This document shows positions 1 through 6,740 of a DNA stretch of 6,938 nucleotides, in pieces. The notes beneath the pieces are model-generated. The model worked only from the letters and a program-made list of their open reading frames with translations, was not told the DNA's origin and ran no database searches. Source of the DNA: Planctomycetota bacterium. Its GTDB lineage: Bacteria > Planctomycetota > Planctomycetia > Pirellulales > Thermoguttaceae. The DNA is taken from positions 1 through 6,938 of the forward strand of contig JAMOAF010001089.1 of assembly GCA_023621895.1 (NCBI GenBank), written 5' to 3'. A program made the translations under genes and the position numbers. Numbering within the stretch: the stretch's first letter is position 1; the number at the start of each line of letters is the position of its first letter.

Positions 1-1649
1 CGCGGTTCGCCCTGATCAGCGGGATGTACGCGGCCAGTTGCGGTCCGGCCCACCAGATGCGGGCCCAAGGCCGCATCCCGGAGTGGCTGCGAGGGTTTCC
101 GGCGCTGTTGCGCGGCGCCGGTTACTACACTTCGAACAACGCCAAGACGGACTACAACTCTCCGATCCGTATCGCGGACGCCTGGGACGCGTGCAGCACG
201 AAGGCGCACTGGCGCAATCGCGCCGCGCCGGACCAGCCGTTCTTCAGCGTTTTCAATCACGGAGTGACGCACGAAGGCTGCCTGTTTCCTGAAAAGGAAT
301 TGCCGCTGGCGTTCCCCCCTTACGATCCGGCCGAGATGCGGATTCCCCCCTACTTGCCCGATACGCCCGAAATGCGCGCCGATGCGGCGCGGTGCTACAA
401 CCACATCACCCTGATGGACGGGCAGATCGCCGGCAAGCTGAAGGAGTTGGAGGAGGCGGGCCTGGCGCAAGACACGATCGTCTTCTACTACGGCGACAAC
501 GGCGGGCTCCTGCCGCGGAGCAAGCAGTTTCTCCAGCGCAGCGGCACGCATGTGCCGCTGATCGTCTACTATCCGCCCAAGTGGCGGCGCCTTGCCCCCG
601 CCCCGCCCGGCTCCAGAATCTCCGACCCGGTGTGTTTCGTGGACTTCGCGCCGACGGTGCTTTCCCTGGCGGGCGTGAAGATTCCGGCGTACATGCAAGG
701 CCGTGCGCTGGCCGGCCCCGCCCGGTCGCCGGCGCGCGACTTCGTCTTCTGTACGCGCGACCGCATGGACGAACTCTACGACATGATGCGCTCGGTGATG
801 GACCGCCGCTGGCTGTATATTCGCAACTACCGGCCCGACATCCCCTACGTCGAGGCGATGGAATACATGTTCCAGGCGAGGGGCTACCAGTCGTGGGCCC
901 GGATGGCGGCCGAAGGCCGACTTACACCGGCCACTGCGCGGTACTGGGGCGAGAAGCCGGCGGAAGAACTCTACGACATGGACGCCGACCCCGACAGCGC
1001 CCATAACCTGGCCGGCAATCCGGCGCATCGTTCAGCGCTGGACCGGATGCGCGCGGCGCTACTGCGGCATACGCTGGAGATCAACGACAACGGATTCCTG
1101 CCCGAAGGCTCCTCGCTCGAAGGCTACGACGCTTCGCGGAATCCCGGCGCCTATCCCTTGGAGCGCGTCTTCGAGATGGCCACCCTGGCCTCCGATCGGG
1201 AAGCGCGGAATCTGCCCCGGCTGACGGCGGCCCTGGACGATGCCAGCGAGCCGATCCGCTGGTGGGCCGCCCAGGGGTGCGCGATGCTCCGCGAGCGGGC
1301 CGCGCCAGCGCAGGCCGCGCTGCGGCGCCGGCTGGACGATCCGTCGGGCGCGGTGCAGGTCGCGGCGGCCGAGGCGCTGGCCAGAATGGGTCAGGCAGAC
1401 GCCGCGCTGCCGGTGCTGGAGCGCTGGTTGGAGAAGACGGACGACCCGCCGCTGGCCCTCCAGGCGGCCAACGTCCTGGATCGGCTCGGCCCGATTGCCC
1501 TCCCCTCGCTGCCGGCGATGAAACGCGTGCTCCAGAGGCCGGCCCCGGCTGGGGACAACGTGGGGCGCGAGCCGCCGGTTCCGCATCGCGTCTTGCGGCG
1601 CGCCGTGCCGGAGTTGGAAGGCCGCGTGCCGCCGCTGGTCTACCCGTAG
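1..1649 (+). CDS. Sulfatase (arylsulfatase superfamily) with C-terminal HEAT-like repeats, 5'-truncated by window edge
   Basis: This enzyme should hydrolyse sulfate esters, probably on sulfated polysaccharide, in the periplasm or outside the cell. The first complete codon is at 3; calling that residue 1, the window opens with RFALISG, the tail of the sulfatase signature C/S-x-P-S-R-x-x-L-x-T/S-G. The nucleophile that becomes formylglycine, and any signal peptide, therefore lie upstream. Visible active-site elements are a lysine in GYYTSNNAKTDY, His90 in VTHE, Asp165-Asn166 in FYYGDNGG (metal binding), and Lys174 in PRSKQF followed by SGTHVPLIVYYP. ELYDMDADPDSAHNLA (about 322-337) is the usual C-terminal sulfatase motif. 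Residues about 400-510 are alanine- and leucine-rich paired helices (for example VQVAAAEALARMG) typical of HEAT repeats, a tail I recall from planctomycete sulfatases. The stop TAG lies inside a tandem repeat. ATG 24 is internal to the signature and is not the true start. Substrate specificity cannot be assigned. Confidence 0.93.
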   Translation, partial: RFALISGMYAASCGPAHQMRAQGRIPEWLRGFPALLRGAGYYTSNNAKTDYNSPIRIADAWDACSTKAHWRNRAAPDQPFFSVFNHGVTHEGCLFPEKELPLAFPPYDPAEMRIPPYLPDTPEMRADAARCYNHITLMDGQIAGKLKELEEAGLAQDTIVFYYGDNGGLLPRSKQFLQRSGTHVPLIVYYPPKWRRLAPAPPGSRISDPVCFVDFAPTVLSLAGVKIPAYMQGRALAGPARSPARDFVFCTRDRMDELYDMMRSVMDRRWLYIRNYRPDIPYVEAMEYMFQARGYQSWARMAAEGRLTPATARYWGEKPAEELYDMDADPDSAHNLAGNPAHRSALDRMRAALLRHTLEINDNGFLPEGSSLEGYDASRNPGAYPLERVFEMATLASDREARNLPRLTAALDDASEPIRWWAAQGCAMLRERAAPAQAALRRRLDDPSGAVQVAAAEALARMGQADAALPVLERWLEKTDDPPLALQAANVLDRLGPIALPSLPAMKRVLQRPAPAGDNVGREPPVPHRVLRRAVPELEGRVPPLVYP

Positions 1650-1691
1650 GAACCGGAAAAAGACAGCCCGTAGGAACGGGAAAAAAGACAG
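1643..1691. repeat. Two-copy tandem direct repeat (24 + 25 nt) across the sulfatase stop codon
   Basis: Copy 1 (1643-1666) and copy 2 (1667-1691) both read cccgtaggaac, then a short G run, an A run and gacag. They differ by one substitution (C or G at the twelfth base) and by A5 versus A6. The TAG inside copy 1 (1647-1649) ends the sulfatase frame. The copies abut exactly with no spacer. I see no hairpin plus U-tract, so this is not an intrinsic terminator. It may be a dispersed intergenic repeat or a local slippage duplication; the window alone cannot decide. Confidence 0.85.
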
Positions 1692-1744
1692 CTTGGGCAT
1701 TCCGCGATTTCTTCGGATGGTAAAGGAAGCCCCCTTGCCGCACC

Positions 1745-1773
1745 TGGAAGGCGGCTGGCCGCCCCGGTAAAAT
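1745..1773 (+). promoter_or_regulatory. Weak candidate sigma-70-type promoter for the exporter operon
   Basis: TAAAAT at 1768-1773 matches five of six bases of the -10 consensus and sits in an otherwise GC-rich stretch. Seventeen bases upstream is TGGAAG (1745-1750), matching only three of six bases of TTGACA. A GC hairpin (1750-1763) overlaps the spacer. If real, the leader to the adaptor start at 2031 would be about 250 nt, which is long. This is a pattern match only. Confidence 0.25.
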
Positions 1774-2017
1774 GAAGAGTTGGACGCGCTCCTGCCGTGC
1801 CCGGACCGTGCGGAGCCAGACGCTCGTGGCGGGGCGGGTCTGGGGGTGAGAGCACCATTTTCGCGGCAAGCAGGCGTCTTCTGCTGTCATTCGACGAAGT
1901 TTGCCAAAACTGGGGCTATCCCTGTCAGGGGTTGGAGTGCGGTCCAGCCGCGCTGCCACGGAGGGGGCGAGTCGATGGTCGGCTTGAGGTTCGGCGCGGC
2001 GTGACGGCGTGCAACGG

Positions 2018-2022
2018 CGGAG
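2018..2022 (+). promoter_or_regulatory. Shine-Dalgarno site deciding the adaptor start
   Basis: CGGAG with its core GGAG at 2019-2022 lies 8 nt before ATG 2031, a normal spacing. The in-frame alternatives, GTG 2001 and the farthest upstream start at 1797, lack an equally well-placed site. The protein from 2031 also begins with a charged stretch followed directly by a membrane segment, as expected for an adaptor. Confidence 0.55.
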
Positions 2023-2030
2023 CGGTGAAG

Positions 2031-3437
2031 ATGTCTTCCGACGGCTTGGCGGCGCTGAGAATCGACCGTTCGCGGCGAAAGCGGCGAATAGCGCCGTGGG
2101 TATGGCTCGCCGGCCTGGCAATCGTCGCCGCCGCGGCCCTCTCGCCGCAACTCGTGGGCAAGATGCGCGTGGTCGACGTCAGCGTTTCCCCCGCGGTGAG
2201 GGTCTCCGCCACGACGGGCGAAGTGCTCGACGGCAGTCCCGAGCTGTCGGCCGCCGGGTATGTCGTCGCGGACAGGCAATCCGTGCTGGCCACCAAGTTC
2301 ACGGGCCGGCTCGCCAAGCTGAACGTGGCCGAGGCGGAGTCGGTCACGAAAGGCCAGGTGGTTGCCGAGATCGACCACAGCGAACTCGACGCCACGATCC
2401 TCGAAGCCGAGGCGCAAGTTGGCGAAGCCGCGGCGGAAGTCGAGCGCCTCGGCCGACTCGCCGCCCAGGCCGATGCCGGGCTTGGCGCGGCCAAGGCGGC
2501 CCTGCAAACGGTCGATGCCGAGACCAGGCAGAGCGAAATTCTCCTTGCCGACGCCCAGCGGCGCCTCCGCCTGGCCAAGGAACTCGTCGCCAGCCTCGCC
2601 GTCGTCGCCTCCGAGGTGGACGACCGCCTCACGGAGGTGGCCGGCATCGAAGCGAAGATCATCTGGACGAAGCAGCGCAGATACGAGGCCGAGCAGCAGA
2701 TTGCCGTGGCCCAGTCGCAGGCGGCCGCCGCGCGGGCCGCCGTCGCCGCCGCCGAGGCGCGCCAGCGCTCGGCCGAGGCGCGGGTCAAAGTCCTCGAAAG
2801 CCAGCGGGAAGAATCGTTCATCCGCTCGCCGTTCGACGGCGTGGTGACGGAAAAGGCCGCCGAGGTCGGCGAGATCGTCGCGCCGATCAGCATCGGCGGC
2901 TCGATGGCGCGCGGCTCGATCGTGACGATCGCCGATTGGGCCTCGCTTCAGGCCGAAGTCGACGTGGCGGAATCGCAACTTGGGCGAGTCCGACCCAGCC
3001 AGCGCGCCGCGATCACGGTCGATGCGATCCCCGGAAAAGTCTTCCCCGGCAAGGTCCGCCGCATCCTGCCCCGGGCCGATCGCAGCAAGGCGACCGTCAA
3101 GGTCCGCGTGGATTTCCTTGCCCGCGACGAGCAGGCGATCCTCCCGGAAATGGGCGTCCGCGTGCGGTTCCTCCCCGACGACGCTCCGCCGGGGCTGGAA
3201 ACCGGCGCCGTGCAGGACAAGATCGTCGTCCCCGAGGCGGCGGTCCAGCCCGGCCAGAGCGGCAGCTACGTCTGGGTCGTCAGCAGCGACCAGGCCCGCC
3301 GCCGCCCCGTCCAGACCGGCGCGAAGTCCGGCGAGCGGATCGAGATCATCAGCGGGCTCAGGGCCGGCGACCACGTCGTCGTCCGAGGCGCCCAGCGGCT
3401 CGCCGGAGAGACCGCCACGGTGCGGGTAGTGGAGTGA
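2031..3437 (+). CDS. HlyD/MacA-family periplasmic adaptor (membrane fusion protein) of an ABC exporter
   Basis: This 468-residue adaptor should link the inner-membrane transporter to the outer membrane across the periplasm. A short basic cytoplasmic segment (RSRRKRR, 13-19) precedes one membrane anchor (about 22-42). The first half of the lipoyl-like domain is about 84-118 (KFTGRLAKLNVAEAESVTKG). A long Ala/Glu/Arg-rich alpha-helical hairpin spans about 118-260. The second lipoyl half is about 263-285 (FIRSPFDGVVTEKAAEVGE). A beta-barrel follows at about 300-382, and a membrane-proximal domain at about 397-466 includes IVVPEAAVQPGQSG and ISGLRAGDHVVVRGAQRL. These form the standard adaptor order. 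It is the first gene of a tight operon, 7 nt before the ATPase. The hairpin tip departs from the usual TolC-docking motif (see findings). The general role is secure from domain order and neighbours; the substrate is unknown. Confidence 0.92.
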   Translation: MSSDGLAALRIDRSRRKRRIAPWVWLAGLAIVAAAALSPQLVGKMRVVDVSVSPAVRVSATTGEVLDGSPELSAAGYVVADRQSVLATKFTGRLAKLNVAEAESVTKGQVVAEIDHSELDATILEAEAQVGEAAAEVERLGRLAAQADAGLGAAKAALQTVDAETRQSEILLADAQRRLRLAKELVASLAVVASEVDDRLTEVAGIEAKIIWTKQRRYEAEQQIAVAQSQAAAARAAVAAAEARQRSAEARVKVLESQREESFIRSPFDGVVTEKAAEVGEIVAPISIGGSMARGSIVTIADWASLQAEVDVAESQLGRVRPSQRAAITVDAIPGKVFPGKVRRILPRADRSKATVKVRVDFLARDEQAILPEMGVRVRFLPDDAPPGLETGAVQDKIVVPEAAVQPGQSGSYVWVVSSDQARRRPVQTGAKSGERIEIISGLRAGDHVVVRGAQRLAGETATVRVVE

Positions 3438-3444
3438 CGCCAGC

Positions 3445-4152
3445 GTGTGCCCTCAGCCGATCATCCAGTTCCGCCGCGTCAGCAAGGTCTATCACAAGGG
3501 CGGCGCCGACATCCACCCGCTCGACGAGATCACGCTGACGATCCAGGAGGGCGACTTCGTGGCCCTGATGGGCCCCTCGGGCTCCGGCAAGACCACGCTC
3601 TTGAACCTGCTCGGCGGCCTCGACACGCCCACCTCGGGCGAAGTCATCGTCTGCGGCCAGGACCTGGCCGCGCTCAGCTCGCACGAGCGGGCACGCTGGC
3701 GCTGCGACCACGTGGCCTACGTCTTCCAGGCCTACAACCTGCTGCCGGTGCTGACCGCGTACCAGAACGTCGAACTGCCGCTGACGTTGATGCCGCTCAG
3801 CCGCCGCCAGCGGCGCGAGCATGCGCTCAAGGCGCTGGAAATCGTCGGCCTTTCCGACCGCGTCCACCACCGGCCCGACGAGCTTTCCGGCGGGCAGGAG
3901 CAGCGCGTGGCGATCGCCCGTGCGCTGGCCTCCGATCCCGACTTGCTGCTGGCCGACGAGCCGACCGGCGACCTGGACGCCCATTCGGCCCAGGAGATCA
4001 TGTCGCTTCTGATCGCGCTGAACCGCGACTATGGCAAGACGATCATCGTCGTCACGCACGACCCGAAGGTCGCCCATGCCGCCCACCGCGAGCTGCACCT
4101 GGAAAAGGGCGTCTTGTCCAGGGACGTCGACATGAAGAACCAGCGGATGTGA
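3445..4152 (+). CDS. ABC transporter ATP-binding protein, MacB/LolD-type
   Basis: This 235-residue cytoplasmic ATPase should dimerise and couple ATP hydrolysis to the two permeases downstream. All nucleotide-binding motifs are present: Walker A GPSGSGKTT (43-51), Q-loop Gln95 in YVFQAYNLLP, signature LSGGQEQR (147-154), Walker B LLLADE (167-172), D-loop GDLD (175-178) and switch His205 in VTHD. The length, the FQAYNLLP Q-loop and DEPTGDLD are typical of the MacB/LolD/FtsE group, which drives mechanotransmission-type exporters. The start is GTG 3445; GGAG at 3431-3434, overlapping the adaptor stop, lies 10 nt upstream, suggesting translational coupling. The signature has Glu where QQQR is commoner, a tolerated variant. 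Unlike MacB itself, the ATPase is not fused to its permease. The C-terminal tail after the H-loop is short. Confidence 0.95.
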   Translation: MCPQPIIQFRRVSKVYHKGGADIHPLDEITLTIQEGDFVALMGPSGSGKTTLLNLLGGLDTPTSGEVIVCGQDLAALSSHERARWRCDHVAYVFQAYNLLPVLTAYQNVELPLTLMPLSRRQRREHALKALEIVGLSDRVHHRPDELSGGQEQRVAIARALASDPDLLLADEPTGDLDAHSAQEIMSLLIALNRDYGKTIIVVTHDPKVAHAAHRELHLEKGVLSRDVDMKNQRM

Positions 4153-4156
4153 CCCG

Positions 4157-5329
4157 ATGCGACTCTTGCTCCTGAACCTGCTCCGCAAGCCGCTCCGCAC
4201 CCTGCTGACGGTCTTCGGCGTCGGCGTGGCGCTGTTCCTGTTCTGCTTCCTCGAGATCGTGCTGGCGGCGTTCAACGCCGGCGTCAACATGGCCGACGCC
4301 TCGCGGCTGGTCGTGCAGCACAAGGAGTCGATCATCTTCGAGCTGCCGATGGCGTACCGCTCGCTGATCGAGCAGGCCGAGGGCGTCACCGGCGTGACCA
4401 CCGCCTCGTGGTTCGGCGGCCTCTCGCAGGAGCCTCTTGCCGACGGCGAGAAGCGCGAGGAGTTCTTCGCGCAGTTCGCCACGGACATCGAGCGCTACCT
4501 TTCGCTCTATCCTGAAATCAAGGTTCCGCCGGATCAGCTCCGCAACCTGTTGAGCGACCGGATGGGCTGCCTGCTGGGGGTGAAGATCGCCGAGCGCCTG
4601 AACAAGAAGGTCGGCGACCGGCTCGTGCTGCGGAGCACGATCTGGACGCAGAAGAACGGCTCGACGATCTGGGAGTTCAACGTCCGCGCTTTGTACACGA
4701 CCGACTCGCCGACCTTCGACCAGACGATGATGCTGATTCACGACAAGCGGTTCGACGAGGCGCGGCAGTTCGGCCAGGGCTCGGTGGGGTTGTACATCCT
4801 CGGGATCACCGACCCGGAACGCTCGGCGGAAATCTCCGCGGCCATCGACGCCCGATTCGCCAACAGCCCCTACGAGACGCGGACGATGACCGAGAAGGCG
4901 TTCAACCTCCAGTTCGTCGGCATGATCGGCAACTTCCAATTCCTGCTCCGCTCGATCGGCAGCGCGGTGGTGCTGACGATGCTCCTCGTCTCGGCCAACA
5001 CGATGATGATGAGCGCCCGCGAGCGGACGCGCGAAATGGGCATCCTCAAGGCGATCGGCTTCACGGACGGCCACGTCTTCCTGCTGCTGATCGGCGAGGC
5101 GCTGGCGATTTCGCTGCTCGGCGCGCTGGCGGGCGTGGGCCTGGCCTGGCTGCTGGCCAACGCCCTGCACTACAACCCCAAGCCCGACTTCTTTCCCATC
5201 TTCTACCTGCCCGGCCAGTCGATGCTTGCCGCGGTCGGGTTGGCCGCCCTGACGGGCCTGCTCAGCGGCATCGTGCCGGCCACCGCCGGGATGCGGCTGA
5301 GCGCCACCGAGTCGCTGCGGAGCGTGTGA
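4157..5329 (+). CDS. ABC transporter permease 1, FtsX/MacB (LolC/E-like) family
   Basis: This 390-residue inner-membrane permease has the four-helix FtsX layout. TM1 is about 15-37, a large periplasmic domain about 40-255, TM2 about 258-281, TM3 about 304-335 and TM4 about 354-376. The cytoplasmic loop after TM2, SARERTREMGILKAIGF (286-302), is the family's conserved coupling region that contacts the ATPase. The C-terminus GMRLSATESLRSV matches the usual ending. ATG 4157 follows the ATPase stop by 4 nt, with only a weak GGA upstream (4145-4147), so translational coupling is likely. It is clearly diverged from the second permease in the periplasmic domain, so the pair probably forms a heterodimer rather than being a recent duplication. 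The substrate cannot be inferred. Confidence 0.93.
   Translation: MRLLLLNLLRKPLRTLLTVFGVGVALFLFCFLEIVLAAFNAGVNMADASRLVVQHKESIIFELPMAYRSLIEQAEGVTGVTTASWFGGLSQEPLADGEKREEFFAQFATDIERYLSLYPEIKVPPDQLRNLLSDRMGCLLGVKIAERLNKKVGDRLVLRSTIWTQKNGSTIWEFNVRALYTTDSPTFDQTMMLIHDKRFDEARQFGQGSVGLYILGITDPERSAEISAAIDARFANSPYETRTMTEKAFNLQFVGMIGNFQFLLRSIGSAVVLTMLLVSANTMMMSARERTREMGILKAIGFTDGHVFLLLIGEALAISLLGALAGVGLAWLLANALHYNPKPDFFPIFYLPGQSMLAAVGLAALTGLLSGIVPATAGMRLSATESLRSV
5318..5322 (+). promoter_or_regulatory. Shine-Dalgarno site deciding the start of permease 2
   Basis: CGGAG (core GGAG 5319-5322) lies 9 nt before ATG 5332 but only 3 nt before the in-frame GTG 5326, whose last two bases form part of the preceding TGA. 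Normal spacing favours ATG 5332. The site is inside the last codons of permease 1, so the two genes are translationally linked. Confidence 0.55.
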
Positions 5330-5331
5330 GC

Positions 5332-6504
5332 ATGGCGATCCCGCTGATCTACAGCCTGCGCAGCGTTGCCGTGCGGAAGGCCTCCTCCGCGATGGCCGTC
5401 GGCGGTTTCGCGCTGGTGGTCGTGGTCTTCGTGACCCTGCTCTCGCTCGCCGCGGGCTTCCGCAAGATCGTCGAGTCGTCCGGCAGCCGCCAGAACGTGA
5501 TCGTCGTGCGCAAGGGGGCCGACGCCGAACTCCAGAGCCAGGTGATGCTCGAAACGGCGCGGATCATCAGCGAGCTGCCGATCGTCGCCGAGGAGGAGGG
5601 ACGGAAGCTGGCGGCCTTCGAGAGCGTGCTGATCATCGCGCGGCCCAATCGCGGAGGCAACGAGTCGCACGTCACGATCCGCGGCGTGCCCTCCCGCGCG
5701 CGCAGCGTGCACGCCGACGTGCGCCTGGCGCGGGGCCGTTGGTTCACCCCAGGCTCGAGCGAGGCGGTGCTGGGCGTCGGCCTGGCCCGCCGGATTCGCG
5801 ACGTGGGCCTCGGCCAATCGATGACGATCGGCCGCGACACGTGGCGGATCGTCGGCCTGTTCGAAGCCGGCGGCAGCTCGCTGGAATCGGAACTCTGGAT
5901 GGACGGCGACCTGCTGCAAACCGCCTTCCACCGCGACGGCGTCTTCCAGTCGGTGTTGTTCCGCGCCGCCGGCGACCCGCAGGATGCGGTCCAGCGGCTC
6001 ACCGCGCTTGCCGAGAGCGACCCGCGCCTCCGCTCCGTCCAGGCGATGACCGAGAAAGAGTACTACCGCAAGCAGGCCAAGCTGATGGCCGACTTGATCA
6101 CGATCCTCGGCGGCATCCTGACCGCGATCATGTCCGTCGGCGCGATCGCCGGCGCCATGAACACGATGTACGCCGCCGTCAGCCAGCGGAAACGCGAGAT
6201 CGGCTGCCTGCTGGCGATGGGCTTTGCGCCCCGGGCCATCTGGCTGGCCTTCATGGTCGAGTCGCTCCTGCTCGCCGGTCTCGGCGCGGCCCTCGGCTGC
6301 GCGGCGTCGATGGCCTTTGACGGCATGAAGACGGGCATGACGAACTGGGCGACGTTCTCCGAGACGGCGTTCGAATTCGCCGTTACACCGGGAATCCTCG
6401 CCGCCGCCGCGCTCGTCTCGGTGGCGATGGGTTTCGTCGGCGGCGTATTGCCGGCGTTCCGCGCCGCGCGGATGAAGGTCGTCGACGCGCTGCGGCGGGC
6501 GTGA
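5332..6504 (+). CDS. ABC transporter permease 2, FtsX/MacB family
   Basis: This is the second inner-membrane permease, 390 residues from ATG 5332 (392 if GTG 5326 is used). The start MAIPLIYSLRSVAVRK, with its basic residues, leads into TM1 at about 18-42. A periplasmic domain spans about 45-250 and contains FESVLIIARPNRGGNESHVTIRGV and VGLFEAGGSSLESELWMD, both typical of MacB-type core domains. TM2 is about 253-278, the cytoplasmic coupling loop SQRKREIGCLLAMGF 284-298, TM3 about 302-327 and TM4 about 352-376, ending GGVLPAFRAARMKVVDALRRA. It should pair with permease 1 and be powered by the ATPase encoded upstream. It is the last gene of the operon: 434 non-coding bases follow and no outer-membrane factor gene is seen after it. 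Confidence 0.93.
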   Translation: MAIPLIYSLRSVAVRKASSAMAVGGFALVVVVFVTLLSLAAGFRKIVESSGSRQNVIVVRKGADAELQSQVMLETARIISELPIVAEEEGRKLAAFESVLIIARPNRGGNESHVTIRGVPSRARSVHADVRLARGRWFTPGSSEAVLGVGLARRIRDVGLGQSMTIGRDTWRIVGLFEAGGSSLESELWMDGDLLQTAFHRDGVFQSVLFRAAGDPQDAVQRLTALAESDPRLRSVQAMTEKEYYRKQAKLMADLITILGGILTAIMSVGAIAGAMNTMYAAVSQRKREIGCLLAMGFAPRAIWLAFMVESLLLAGLGAALGCAASMAFDGMKTGMTNWATFSETAFEFAVTPGILAAAALVSVAMGFVGGVLPAFRAARMKVVDALRRA

Positions 6505-6643
6505 ACTGGCCTTCGCGGTCCCGCGGCTTTCAGGTAACGGGTAGCGCGCAACCTTTTGCCTGTTTCCGCCGGATCGCGCGATATCGAGGCCAGGTATCGC
6601 CAGCCGCCGAGTTCTCACGGGGCCGGGGGGCTGTGCGCGTCTA

Positions 6644-6672
6644 TTGACATCGTGGCGGGAGGGCTGGAGACT
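6644..6672 (+). promoter_or_regulatory. Candidate sigma-70-type promoter
   Basis: TTGACA at 6644-6649 is a perfect -35 consensus. Seventeen bases downstream, GAGACT (6667-6672) matches only three of six -10 bases. Transcription would start near 6680, about 20 nt before ATG 6699, which gives a sensible short leader. The position, well past the operon end and just ahead of a Shine-Dalgarno sequence, strengthens the pattern a little. The weak -10 keeps it tentative. Confidence 0.4.
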
Positions 6673-6698
6673 ACCGAAATCGTCGGGGCGAGTTCTAA

Positions 6699-6740
6699 AT
6701 GAGCTTGCGTGATTTTAGGGAGGAATTCATGAGAGCGTGA
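6699..6740 (+). other. Tiny open frame (13 codons) ending in the inverted repeat: possible leader peptide or gene remnant
   Basis: ATG 6699 opens MSLRDFREEFMRA and stops at TGA 6738-6740. A second in-frame ATG at 6729 is preceded by AGGGAGGA (6717-6724), an excellent Shine-Dalgarno sequence 4 nt away, but leaves only three codons. The last two bases of the stop codon are the first two bases of the left arm of the inverted repeat. A promoter candidate lies about 30-55 nt upstream. None of the three frames beyond the repeat continues as an obvious protein. It could be a gene start cut off by the repeat, a leader peptide, or chance. Confidence 0.2.

Larger units (their letters stand above)
1692..2030. 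other. Intergenic region between sulfatase and exporter operon
   Basis: No convincing gene is seen in these 339 bases. The adaptor frame stays open upstream to 1797, but the extra residues resemble no adaptor N-terminus and precede a good start at 2031, so I read them as non-coding. The stretch contains a weak promoter-like pair (1745-1773), a GC hairpin ggcgg-ctgg-ccgcc at 1750-1763 without a T tract, and a small ccct-gtc-aggg hairpin at 1920-1930. The operon's promoter should lie here, because the next upstream gene ends at 1649. Confidence 0.6.

Noticed and set aside
1750..1763. GC hairpin ggcgg-ctgg-ccgcc as sulfatase terminator
   Set aside because: The stem is only 5 bp and is followed by ccggtaaaatg rather than a T tract. 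Short GC palindromes like this are expected by chance at this base composition.
1797..2030. N-terminal extension of the adaptor frame (78 codons)
   Set aside because: It is in frame and open, but high GC makes long open frames common. ATG 2031 has a well-spaced GGAG and gives a normal adaptor N-terminus with the membrane anchor at about 22-42. The extension would put a cysteine-rich, feature-poor segment ahead of it.
1887..3374. Long minus-strand frame opposite the adaptor
   Set aside because: It has an Asp/Gly/Arg/Leu-rich composition typical of the antisense of a GC-rich gene, with no motif, and lies entirely opposite a secure adaptor gene.
6514..6530. Hairpin cgcgg/ccgcg followed by cttt as operon terminator
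   Set aside because: The perfect pairing leaves a 2-nt loop and only three T residues follow, so it does not meet the pattern of an intrinsic terminator.
6573..6600. Palindrome atcgcgcgat and nearby gcgata/tatcgc arms as an operator or replication motif
   Set aside because: The motifs are short, occur once, lie more than 40 nt upstream of the nearest promoter candidate, and match no binding site I can name.
5203..6618. Long minus-strand frame opposite permease 2
   Set aside because: It is rich in His, Arg, Asp and Gly with no recognisable domain. It is the shadow of the permease, whose motifs and operon spacing are convincing.
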